Assembly: GCF_014303395.1 (NCBI RefSeq)
Contig: NZ_CP060298.1
Location: 5,475,001 to 5,539,000 of the forward strand
DNA: 64,000 bases
DNA from: Nakamurella sp. PAMC28650
GTDB lineage: Bacteria; Actinomycetota; Actinomycetes; Mycobacteriales; Nakamurellaceae
Direction of reading: 5' to 3'
The position numbers and the translations under genes are program-made. This document shows positions 9,110 to 17,906 of this stretch, in pieces; positions within the stretch are counted from its first letter, which is position 1; the number at the start of each line of letters is the position of its first letter. The notes beneath the pieces were generated by a model, which made no database searches, was not told the origin of the DNA, and saw only the letters and a program-made list of their open reading frames with translations.

Positions 9110-9535
9110 TCAGGCCGACCCGACCCACTCGTCCGCACCGTCGGCGAAGACCTGGCGCTTCCAGACCGGAAGCCGCCGTTTCACCTCGTCGACCAGTTCC
9201 GCGCAGGCGTCGAAGGCCTCGCGGCGGTGGGCCGCCGACACCGCTGCCGCGAGCGCCACGTCGCCGATGCCCAGCAGACCGTACCGGTGGGTCACGGCGA
9301 CGGCGATGACACCGTCCCGGGCAGCGATGTCGGCCGCGACCTCCGCCACCACCGATCCCGCGGTCGGGTGGACCTGGTACTCCAACTCCGTCACCGACCG
9401 GCCGTCGTCGTGGTCGCGGACGACCCCGACGAATCCCACCGTGGCGCCCGCGGCGGCCTCCTGGACCGACGCGGTGTGGGCGGCCAGGTCGAGCACGTCC
9501 AGGGTGACGCCGGCGATGGCAACCCTTCCGACCAT
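9110..9535 (-). CDS. moaE: Molybdopterin synthase catalytic subunit MoaE
   Basis: 141 residues. MoaE pairs with MoaD and transfers two sulfurs to cyclic pyranopterin monophosphate to make molybdopterin. Family landmarks are GATVGFVGVVRDHDDG and LEYQVHPTAGSVVAEVA. Also seen are VTHRYGLLGIGDVALAAAVS, REAFDACAELVDEVKRRLPV and WKRQVFADGADEW with the catalytic Lys region. The ATG shares one base with the mog stop (TGATG), so the two are coupled. It is the last gene of the malic enzyme-moaC-mog-moaE unit, which ends at the 9041 hairpin. Confidence 0.96.
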   Translation of the reverse strand: MVGRVAIAGVTLDVLDLAAHTASVQEAAAGATVGFVGVVRDHDDGRSVTELEYQVHPTAGSVVAEVAADIAARDGVIAVAVTHRYGLLGIGDVALAAAVSAAHRREAFDACAELVDEVKRRLPVWKRQVFADGADEWVGSA

Positions 9536-10020
9536 CAGACGCCGCCGCCAGGCCGATGGTCCCCACCCGAGATCTGTTCCAGTGCATGGGCCATCACCCG
9601 GTAGAGCACGCCGAGACCGTCCTTGACGCCGTTCGTGGAGCCGGGCAGGTTGACGATCAGGGTGCGGGTGGCGACCCCGACGATGCCGCGGGAGAGCATC
9701 GCGGTCGGTACCGCGTCCCCGCCGGCTCGGCGGATGGCATCGGCCAGTCCGGGTACCTCGTAGTCGACGACCGCGGCGGTCGCCTGCGGCGTGCGGTCGG
9801 TCGGCGACAGACCGGTACCACCGGAGGTGATCACCAGGTCGGCGCCGACGGCATCCCGCAGAGCCGCCTCGACGCCAGGGCCATCGGCGACGACGATCGG
9901 TCCTTGGACGGCAAAACCCTTGTCCGCTAACCACTGCGTGATCACCGGGCCGGTCCGGTCGGCGTAGACGCCGGCGGCCGCTCTGGTGGAGGCGATGATG
10001 ACGACAGCAGATCTCTTCAC
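9535..10020 (-). CDS. mog: MogA/MoaB family molybdenum cofactor protein
   Basis: 161 residues. Enzymes of this family adenylylate molybdopterin before molybdate insertion. The binding-site motif is TSGGTGLSPTDRTPQ at about residues 65-79, and NLPGSTNGVKDGL occurs later. It is the short single-domain type, not a MoeA fusion. The start is GTG and overlaps the moaC stop by four bases (GTGA). MogA and MoaB proteins cannot be separated by sequence reading alone. The gene order moaC-mog-moaE matches the moaC2-mog-moaE2 order known from Mycobacterium. Confidence 0.92.
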   Translation of the reverse strand: MKRSAVVIIASTRAAAGVYADRTGPVITQWLADKGFAVQGPIVVADGPGVEAALRDAVGADLVITSGGTGLSPTDRTPQATAAVVDYEVPGLADAIRRAGGDAVPTAMLSRGIVGVATRTLIVNLPGSTNGVKDGLGVLYRVMAHALEQISGGDHRPGGGV

Positions 10021-10508
10021 GTGCTCGTTCCTTCCGGCCGGAGCCAGGTTCCGGTCTTGCCGCCGTCTTTGCGTTCGACCTGGACTGCGTCGAGCACTGC
10101 CGCCGGGTCAACCGCTTTGATCATGTCGTGCAGGGTCAGGCCGGCCACCGCCACCGCGGTGAGGGCTTCCATCTCGACGCCGGTACGGTCGGTGGTGCGG
10201 ACGGTGGCGGTGATCGAGACGGCGTCGCCGACGAGCTCGAGATCGATGACCACGCCGGACAACGCGATCGGGTGACACAGCGGGATCAGCTCCGGTGTTC
10301 TCTTGGCCGCCATGATGCCGGCGATCCGCGCCGAGGCCAACGCATCTCCCTTGGGCAGACCGTCGCGCCGCAGCAGTTCGACGACCTCGGCCGTGGTGCG
10401 CACCCAACCGGTGGCGACCGCCGACCTGGCCGTCGCCTCCTTGCCTCCGACGTCGACCATCCGGGCCGCACCGTGCTCGTCGGTGTGGGAGAAGGACGGG
10501 CCGCTCAT
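10017..10508 (-). CDS. moaC: Cyclic pyranopterin monophosphate synthase MoaC
   Basis: 163 residues. MoaC turns the MoaA product into cyclic pyranopterin monophosphate. Characteristic stretches are MVDVGGKEATARSAVATG, GIMAAKRTPELIPLCHPI (the PLCHP motif) and RTGVEMEALTAVAVAGLTLHD, and a conserved Lys lies in the C-terminal VERKDGGKTG. It has the usual full length. It is co-directional with the malic enzyme gene 46 bases upstream and overlaps mog. Confidence 0.97.
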   Translation of the reverse strand: MSGPSFSHTDEHGAARMVDVGGKEATARSAVATGWVRTTAEVVELLRRDGLPKGDALASARIAGIMAAKRTPELIPLCHPIALSGVVIDLELVGDAVSITATVRTTDRTGVEMEALTAVAVAGLTLHDMIKAVDPAAVLDAVQVERKDGGKTGTWLRPEGTST

Positions 10509-10554
10509 CTCGTCTCCCTGTCGAAGCCGTTGGTGCTCGACATGTGTGCTGGCA

Positions 10555-11985
<1,431 letters not shown>

Positions 11986-12149
11986 CTTGTTCCTTTCGGT
12001 GAACTGCACACTGCGAGCGATGCTTCCGGCGGCCGGGGACGTTCCGAGAACGTCCGGGGGTGCCGCGACCGGGCCGGCTCCTGTGGCTCAGGGTAGCCCG
12101 GTCACCGAGACCCGTTCGACCTGCGCCGGTGCTGCCGACGGCGCTCGAT

Positions 12150-12725
12150 TCAGAGCTGCTCCGGGGTGTCGACGTCGCGTCCGCCCCCGATGTCCCCGCA
12201 CTCGACCAGCAGCACCGGGTGATCGGCCAGGTAGTCCCTGGCCCCGGAGTCGCCGTCCGCCCCGGCGATCACCCCGGCGAAGTGGTCGCGGCCGATCAAC
12301 ACCGGATGTCCGGGTCGACCGTCGTAGGCGGCGCGGATCAGCAGCCCGGCCGGCCGGCCGGCGCTGGACGCCGCTGCGGCGACTCGATCGAGCACCGCTC
12401 CCGTGACGTCGGGAAGGTCGACCAGCATGACCAGGGCGGCGTCGGCGCCCGAGTCGGCCACCGTCGACAGGCCGAGCGCCAGACTCGAACCCATGCCGGT
12501 CAGGTGGTTCTCGTTCTTCAGGACCCGTAGGTTCCGCGTTCCGCGCGGTAGTACCGCTGCCACCCTGTCCGCCTGCGCCCCGAGCACCACCACGATCTCG
12601 TCGCAGCCGGACATCCTGGCCAGCGTGGTCAGCACCCATGGACCGCCGCCGGAGTCGACGAGCGCTTTCGGCGTACCGAAGCGGCGCCCGGAACCGGCGG
12701 CCAGCAGCACGCCGGCGACCAGCAC
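12150..12725 (-). CDS. MocA/MobA-like nucleotidyltransferase for molybdenum cofactor
   Basis: 191 residues of the NTP_transf_3 fold. The N-terminal nucleotide-binding signature is LLAAGSGRRFGTPKAL. Then come GMGSSLALGL and the metal-binding VDLPDVTG, with GRPGHPVLIGRDHF and DVDTPEQL near the end. These are the features of MocA, which makes molybdopterin cytosine dinucleotide, the cofactor form used by xanthine/CO-dehydrogenase-type enzymes such as the one at the left edge. A MobA (GMP) function is the alternative. The start is GTG at 12725; no strong ribosome site is seen, and an upstream non-ATG start is possible because the frame stays open to the preceding gene. Confidence 0.85.
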   Translation of the reverse strand: MLVAGVLLAAGSGRRFGTPKALVDSGGGPWVLTTLARMSGCDEIVVVLGAQADRVAAVLPRGTRNLRVLKNENHLTGMGSSLALGLSTVADSGADAALVMLVDLPDVTGAVLDRVAAAASSAGRPAGLLIRAAYDGRPGHPVLIGRDHFAGVIAGADGDSGARDYLADHPVLLVECGDIGGGRDVDTPEQL

Positions 12726-12775
12726 GCGCGCGGGTCCGGCGATCTGTCCTGCGGCCCCGCTGTCGATGTCTGGGA

Positions 12776-12955
12776 TCAGCGATTGATGACGGTGACCGGA
12801 TGGATGTAGGGGATCTGCTCACCCGTCAACGGGAAGTCGAGTTCCCCGAACGGCGAGAGTGCGCCCTGACGGTCGGCGTTGAACTCGCTGACGGCGTGGC
12901 CGCCTTCCTCGACGACCGGCCAGGTCGGATCGATGCCCTTGGTCTTCTTGGCCAT
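12776..12955 (-). CDS. Small conserved-looking 59-residue protein
   Basis: The sequence begins MAKKTKGIDPTWPVVEEGG and ends TGEQIPYIHPVTVINR. Coding is supported by AGAGGAG five bases before the ATG, a codon pattern like the neighbours, and a non-repetitive, globular-looking composition. It has no signal peptide, membrane segment or cysteine. It is divergent to the helicase-associated gene and precedes the nucleotidyltransferase by 50 bases on the same strand. A small gene sits next to the equivalent helicase-associated gene in Mycobacterium (Rv0863 beside Rv0862c), but I cannot confirm that the two are related. Function unknown. Confidence 0.75.
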   Translation of the reverse strand: MAKKTKGIDPTWPVVEEGGHAVSEFNADRQGALSPFGELDFPLTGEQIPYIHPVTVINR

Positions 12956-13149
12956 CGGAACTCCTCTTGCCCTGCGGATCCGGGTCGACGACCCACCGCG
13001 GTTGCCGGGCCGCCACGCGGCGGTCCGGTGGGCGACGACGCCGCCCATGCGTCATTGTTCCGCATCCACCACCGGTCGACAACCATTGCACCCAGGGCAC
13101 AGTTCGGGCCCACCGGACGCACAGGCGGAACGGGCCGCTGCCGGACCAG

Positions 13150-13155
13150 TAACGT
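13150..13155 (+). promoter_or_regulatory. -10 element (TAACGT) of the helicase-associated gene
   Basis: TAACGT matches TANNNT and ends eight bases before the ATG at 13164 (five before an in-frame GTG at 13161). No Shine-Dalgarno sequence intervenes, so a leaderless transcript is likely. Confidence 0.45.
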
Positions 13156-13163
13156 TGTGCGTG

Positions 13164-15413
13164 ATGCCCTCCACCCTGGACTGGCTGCGCGCACGCGACG
13201 ACGCAGCCCTGGTCACGCTGTTGCGTGCCCGTCCCGACCTGACGGTTCCTGCGCCGACCGACCTCTCGGTCCTTGCGCGGCGGTTGGACAGCCCGCCGTC
13301 GGTGTGGCGCGCGTTGGAGACCCTGGACCGGTTCGCGGTGCAGGTCCTGGAATGTGTCGTGCTCCTGGGCGAGAACCGGCACCAGGTCACGCCGTCCGAG
13401 GTGAGCTCGTTCCTCGGACGCGATGCGCCGGTCAAGCAGGTGAAGCGGGTCTTCGGTGATCTGGAGTCCCTCGCCCTGATCAGGGGCGGTGACGCAGTGC
13501 GGCCCTCTGGCGCGGTCCCGGCCGCGATGGGTGAGTTCCCCGGCGGGTTCGGCCCTGGTGGCAGGCTCACCGACGACCAGGTCGCGAAGGCTGTGGCCCG
13601 GACCACCGAGGAGGGACGCGCCCTGCTGGCCCGGCTCGCCCAGGGCCGCCCGAAGGGTTCCGTCGGCACTAGCGGCCCGCTGGTCGCCCTGGTCGGATCG
13701 CTGGTCGAGGCGGGCCTCCTGCTCCAGATGGAGCCCGGCACCGTCGTGCTTCCGCGGGAGGTCGGTCTCGCGCTGCGGGAGGGGCAACCGCTCGGGCCGG
13801 TCAGTGTGTCGACCCCGCCGGTCACGTTGAGCCGGAAGGGCCGCGAGACGGTCGACGGCACCGCGGCCGGCCAGGCGGTCGCCGCGGTGGCCATCACCCA
13901 TCGCCTGCTGGACGTGCTCGGCCAACTGCCCGCCCCGGTCCTCAAGTCCGGCGGCATGGGCGTCCGCGAGATGCGCCGGCTGGCCAAGGAACTCGACCTG
14001 GATCCGGCCCTGATCGCGCTGCACCTGGAGATCCTCGCGGCGTCCGGGCTGATCTCCACCAGCGAACCCCGGGCCAGGACCGCTCTGAACTCCTGGACGC
14101 CGACCAAGTCCGCCGACGACTTCGCCGACGAGGACGACGAGACGGCGTGGGCCCATCTCGCGGCCACCTGGCTCGAACTCCGCCGGGATCCGGCCAGGAC
14201 CGGTCAGCGTGACGCCGCCGGCAAGGTGCTGGCGGCGCTCTCGGCGGAACTGACCTGGGTCCGCGGACCGGTCGACCGCAGATTCGTCCTTGGTGCACTG
14301 GCCGAGCTCCCACCCGGCACCGGTCTCGACCCGGCCTCGCTGTCGACCCGACTGGCCTGGGCCGCCCCGCTGCGCAACCCGGAACGGCGGGACCCGATGG
14401 CGGCCACCGTCATCGTCGAGGCCACCGCCCTGGGCATCGTGGCCTTCGACGCCCTGTCCACCGCGGGCCGTTCGATCCTGAGCGGCGATCAGGAGGGCGC
14501 CGCAAACGCCCTGCGGGGAGCCCTGCCCGAGCCGGTCGACAAGGTGATGGTCCAGGCGGACCTGACCGTCGTGGCTCCGGGACGACTGCAACCGGAACTG
14601 GCGGCGCGCCTGGCCGTTGCCGCCGATGTGGAATCCGCCGGCAGCGCGACCGTGTACCGGGTGACCCCCGACAGCCTCCGCCGGGCGTTCGACGGGGGGG
14701 CGTCGACCGCGGACCTGCACAGCCTGTTCGAGAAGCATTCCCTCACCGGCGTTCCGCAGGCCCTGACCTATCTGATCGACGACGTGGCACGACGGCACGG
14801 GGTGCTGCGGGTCGGCGCGGCCGCCTCCTACCTGCGGAGCGAGGATCCGGCGCTGATCGACCAGGCGATCGCCCAGGCCACCGCATCCGGGATGTCGGTG
14901 CGACGTCTCGCGCCGACCGTCGCCATCTCCACCAGCCGTCTGGAGGATCTGCTGGCCCCGCTCCGGCTGGCCGGCCTGGTGCCGGCTGCCGAGAACAATG
15001 CCGGCGCGGTGATCGACCTCCGCGCCGCACCGCAGCGGACCACCACCGCGGTGCTCACCCCGGCCCGCCGGCGGGAACCGCCGTTGCCGTCCGACGAGCA
15101 GCTCGCCGGCCTCGTGCAGCGGATGCGCAGCGCCGACGGGAACGTCGACGCCGCGAACTCACAGTCCCCCCAGGAGAACCTGGCCGTCCTGCGGCAGGCC
15201 GTGGACCACCACCAGGCCGTGTGGATCGGCTACGTGGACTCCGAGGGTGGAACCACCCGCCGGATGATCGAGCCGGTAGCTGTCTCCGGTGGATCGGTCG
15301 CGGCCTTCGACCGGCTGCGGGAGACGATGCGAACCTTTGCCCTGCACCGCATCACCGGTGTTCAGGCGGTACCGCCGGGCGGTAACGGCGCGACCCGACC
15401 GGGCGCCGACTGA
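13164..15413 (+). CDS. Helicase-associated (XPB/Ssl2 N-terminal-like) protein with C-terminal WYL-like region
   Basis: 749 residues and no Walker motifs, so it is not itself a helicase. The N-terminus (MPSTLDWLRARDDAALVTLL) and the central FEKHSLTGVPQALTYLIDDV region with ARRHGVLRVGAAASYLRS fit the helicase-XPB-associated family annotated as helicase C-terminal domain proteins. The last ~70 residues resemble a WYL ligand-binding domain (AVWIGYVDSEGGTTRR, RMIEPVAVSGG). Length and context match mycobacterial Rv0862c, which lies next to the XPB gene. Here XPB is 13 kb away. It probably acts with XPB in DNA repair or regulation, but this is inferred from genomic linkage in other actinobacteria. 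Confidence 0.82.
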   Translation: MPSTLDWLRARDDAALVTLLRARPDLTVPAPTDLSVLARRLDSPPSVWRALETLDRFAVQVLECVVLLGENRHQVTPSEVSSFLGRDAPVKQVKRVFGDLESLALIRGGDAVRPSGAVPAAMGEFPGGFGPGGRLTDDQVAKAVARTTEEGRALLARLAQGRPKGSVGTSGPLVALVGSLVEAGLLLQMEPGTVVLPREVGLALREGQPLGPVSVSTPPVTLSRKGRETVDGTAAGQAVAAVAITHRLLDVLGQLPAPVLKSGGMGVREMRRLAKELDLDPALIALHLEILAASGLISTSEPRARTALNSWTPTKSADDFADEDDETAWAHLAATWLELRRDPARTGQRDAAGKVLAALSAELTWVRGPVDRRFVLGALAELPPGTGLDPASLSTRLAWAAPLRNPERRDPMAATVIVEATALGIVAFDALSTAGRSILSGDQEGAANALRGALPEPVDKVMVQADLTVVAPGRLQPELAARLAVAADVESAGSATVYRVTPDSLRRAFDGGASTADLHSLFEKHSLTGVPQALTYLIDDVARRHGVLRVGAAASYLRSEDPALIDQAIAQATASGMSVRRLAPTVAISTSRLEDLLAPLRLAGLVPAAENNAGAVIDLRAAPQRTTTAVLTPARRREPPLPSDEQLAGLVQRMRSADGNVDAANSQSPQENLAVLRQAVDHHQAVWIGYVDSEGGTTRRMIEPVAVSGGSVAAFDRLRETMRTFALHRITGVQAVPPGGNGATRPGAD

Positions 15414-15617
15414 TCGAGCGTCTTTCCCACACATACTCCTACCTGCGGCGACACGCCGTTACCCCGGTTGTCCGAAAGGCAACCTCCCTGTGACCTCGGC
15501 CGTCTAGGCTGTTGACAATCCGAAGATCTGCGGCGACGTCGACGACGGGTCAGGGCGGGGCCATCACGGTGGTGGCAGCGATTCGAGCAACACCCACATG
15601 AGCAGGACGGGCCTTCC

Positions 15618-16979
15618 ATGCGCGGAACCTCCATCAAGTTCGCCGTTGCCGCCGCCCTCGCAGCGGTCGTGTTGGCCGCGTGCACAGCCGGTCGGACGAC
15701 GGCCGCGCCGGCCGCCGGTGCGGGTTCGTCGACCACCGGCTCACCGACCGCCTCGAGTTCGCCCGTGGTGACCGTGCCACCGGTGCCGGCGGTGACCTCC
15801 GCCACGTCGTCGATGACGCCCGCCACCAGCACCCCGGACCTGACCACCAGCAGCGCCCCGGCCACCACCTCGAGCCCGAAGCCACCGCCGGTCGTCATTC
15901 CGGCGGCAACCTTCTCGGCCAGCCCCAGGATCGGCAGCACCGGCCTTCCCCCGCGCACCGCGATCAGCCTGAAGGCCGCGCACGGCACCCTGGCCGGCGT
16001 CACGATGAAGGGATCGGACGGCACGGTCGTCAAGGGCATGCTGAGCGCCGACCGGACCACCTGGACGCTCGCCGAGCCGCTCGGCTACAGCAGCACCTAC
16101 ACCCTGTCCGGCAAAGCGGTCGGTGCCACCGGCAAGGCGGTACCGATCGCCGGCACCTACGGCACGGTCAGCCCGGACAACGTCATCAGCGCCAACATCT
16201 CGCCGGGTGACGCGGACACGGTCGGCATCGCGGCCCCGATCCTGATCAGCATCGGCACCGACATCATGAACACCGTCGGCCGGCAGAACATCGAGAAGGC
16301 CATCACCATCGACACCGTGCCGAAGACGCAGGGTTCGTTCGCCTGGATCCAGCACGATGACGGCTGGGGACTCGACTGGCGGCCGAAGGTCTACTGGGCG
16401 CCCGGCACCAAGGTGAGCGTCAAGGCCAACCTGTACGGCGTGAGCTACGGCGAGAACCTCTGGGGCAAGCAGGATCTGACGTCGAGCTTCGTCATCGGCC
16501 GCTCCGAGATCACGAAGGGCGACATCAACACCCATCACCTCAAGGTCTACCGCGATGGCAAGCTGGTCTTCGACTTCCCGACGTCGTTCGGGCTGGAGTC
16601 CGATCCCGGCCGGGTGACCCACGGCGGCACCTACATCGTGATGAGCAAGGAATACCTGCATCTGATGTCGAACCCGGCGTACCACTACTTCAACTTCAAG
16701 GCCTACTACGCGGTCCGCATCTCCAACAACGGCACCTTCATCCACGCCAACGACGGGACCGCCGACGTCCAGGGCTACGACAACGTCACCCACGGCTGCG
16801 CGAACCTGACGACGAGCAACGCGAAAGCGTTCTACGACCAGACCATGTACGGCGACCCGGTCGAGATCACCAACTCGTCGATCCCGATGTCCCAGTCCGA
16901 CGGCGACGTCTACGACTGGTCCATCCCGTGGGACAAGTGGCAGACCTTGTCAGCTCTGAGCAAGTCCTACGTCGGCTGA
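15618..16979 (+). CDS. L,D-transpeptidase lipoprotein (LdtMt2-like)
   Basis: 453 residues. A signal peptide ends in the lipobox VLAAC (Cys 21), so the protein is lipid-anchored outside the membrane. A ~90-residue Ser/Thr/Pro linker is followed by Ig-like domains (ISPGDADTVGIAAPILISIG) and a YkuD catalytic domain. The active-site region is FIHANDGTADVQGYDN followed by THGCANLTTSNAK, the Cys being the nucleophile that forms 3-3 peptidoglycan cross-links. The motif usually reads SHGC with Arg after it; here it is THGCAN, a mild variant. The 204-base region upstream holds a TTGACA hexamer at 15512 without a convincing -10. No operon partner. Confidence 0.93.
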   Translation: MRGTSIKFAVAAALAAVVLAACTAGRTTAAPAAGAGSSTTGSPTASSSPVVTVPPVPAVTSATSSMTPATSTPDLTTSSAPATTSSPKPPPVVIPAATFSASPRIGSTGLPPRTAISLKAAHGTLAGVTMKGSDGTVVKGMLSADRTTWTLAEPLGYSSTYTLSGKAVGATGKAVPIAGTYGTVSPDNVISANISPGDADTVGIAAPILISIGTDIMNTVGRQNIEKAITIDTVPKTQGSFAWIQHDDGWGLDWRPKVYWAPGTKVSVKANLYGVSYGENLWGKQDLTSSFVIGRSEITKGDINTHHLKVYRDGKLVFDFPTSFGLESDPGRVTHGGTYIVMSKEYLHLMSNPAYHYFNFKAYYAVRISNNGTFIHANDGTADVQGYDNVTHGCANLTTSNAKAFYDQTMYGDPVEITNSSIPMSQSDGDVYDWSIPWDKWQTLSALSKSYVG

Positions 16980-16996
16980 GTCGGCCGTTCGTCATC

Positions 16997-17039
16997 GGCG
17001 CTGGTCGTCCGGCGCTGGTTCGTCAGGCGCTGGTCGTCC
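16997..17039. repeat. Three tandem 14-15 bp repeats (GGCGCTGGTCGTCC)
   Basis: Copies at 16997-17010, 17011-17025 (one extra T, last base A) and 17026-17039, filling the 67-base gap between the convergent L,D-transpeptidase and 8-cysteine protein genes. No hairpin terminator was seen here. Confidence 0.8.
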
Positions 17040-17046
17040 GCGCGGA

Positions 17047-17880
17047 TCAGTGGGAGCCGAGGCAGATGACCTGCGAGTTGTAGCGGTGGACCAGGCTGTG
17101 CCGCGTACCCGCCGGGCAGGCCGCCGGATTGATGCTGTTCGGCAGCACCGCCAGCACCCGCAGGACACCCGGGTCGGCGGTGCTGCAGTCGACCTTGCCG
17201 ACTCCGGTGGTCTGGTCCCCCGCGAACAGGCACTGCCCCACGGCGGCAACGTAGTCGAGGCACAGCACCGTCGGCCCGGACGCCACCACCACCACGTCCG
17301 AGGGCGAGGCACTGCAGTCGGAGGCGGCAGAACTCTTCGGCGAGACGCCGACCACGGCGAAATCGGCAGCGGCACTGGAGCAGTCGACCTGCCCGACGAT
17401 GCGCTGACTCGTCGCGGACAGGCACTGTCCGACGGTGATCTTCGAGGCGTCGGTCCCCGATCCGGCAGCCGTCAGCGGGCGATTCGAGTTCGCCCACAGG
17501 GCCAGGGCGACGACGATTGCGAATGCGATCAGCCCGACCAGCACCCTGACCACGGCCCTGCTCGGCAACGGAGATCCGATCGACTGCCCACCCGCCGCCG
17601 CGAGACCCCACTTGTTCCGGGTGCGGAACGCGCTGCTCGTCCCAGGCAATTGCGTGTCCGCCGCTCGCGTGGCCGCCGGTCCGGTGGGCCACGCTCCGGT
17701 GGGCCACGCTCCGGTGACCGCCGCCCGTCCGGAGTCGGACGTCGACCAGCGGGTCGGCGCAGGGGCGGACGGTCGTTGGGTCGGCGCTCCCGGGCCGCTG
17801 GGCCGCACCTGCTCGGCCGGCAAACCGCCGGGTCCGATCCTCAAGACCTGCGGCCGCGGGCGGGGGTCGGGTCCGGTCAC
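17047..17880 (-). CDS. Single-pass membrane protein with extracytoplasmic 8-cysteine domain (paralogue of the 26.4 kb gene)
   Basis: 277 residues. A Pro-rich cytoplasmic N-terminus includes a repeated AWPTG unit near residue 58. One transmembrane helix (about 112-131, VRVLVGLIAFAIVVALALWA) precedes an external domain with eight cysteines, in the order GQC, VDC, SDC, LCLDY, GQC, VDC, AAC, ICLG. The same spacing pattern, including a CLxY motif, occurs in the protein at 26376-27152. Both look like the LppU/SCO3897 family of actinobacterial secreted domains, whose function is not known. Four disulfides are likely. It is convergent to the transpeptidase gene and follows the DUF3516 helicase gene by 26 bases. 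Confidence 0.82.
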   Translation of the reverse strand: MTGPDPRPRPQVLRIGPGGLPAEQVRPSGPGAPTQRPSAPAPTRWSTSDSGRAAVTGAWPTGAWPTGPAATRAADTQLPGTSSAFRTRNKWGLAAAGGQSIGSPLPSRAVVRVLVGLIAFAIVVALALWANSNRPLTAAGSGTDASKITVGQCLSATSQRIVGQVDCSSAAADFAVVGVSPKSSAASDCSASPSDVVVVASGPTVLCLDYVAAVGQCLFAGDQTTGVGKVDCSTADPGVLRVLAVLPNSINPAACPAGTRHSLVHRYNSQVICLGSH

Positions 17881-17906
17881 CGGTTCAGCGTGCCACGCGC
17901 GGGGGT

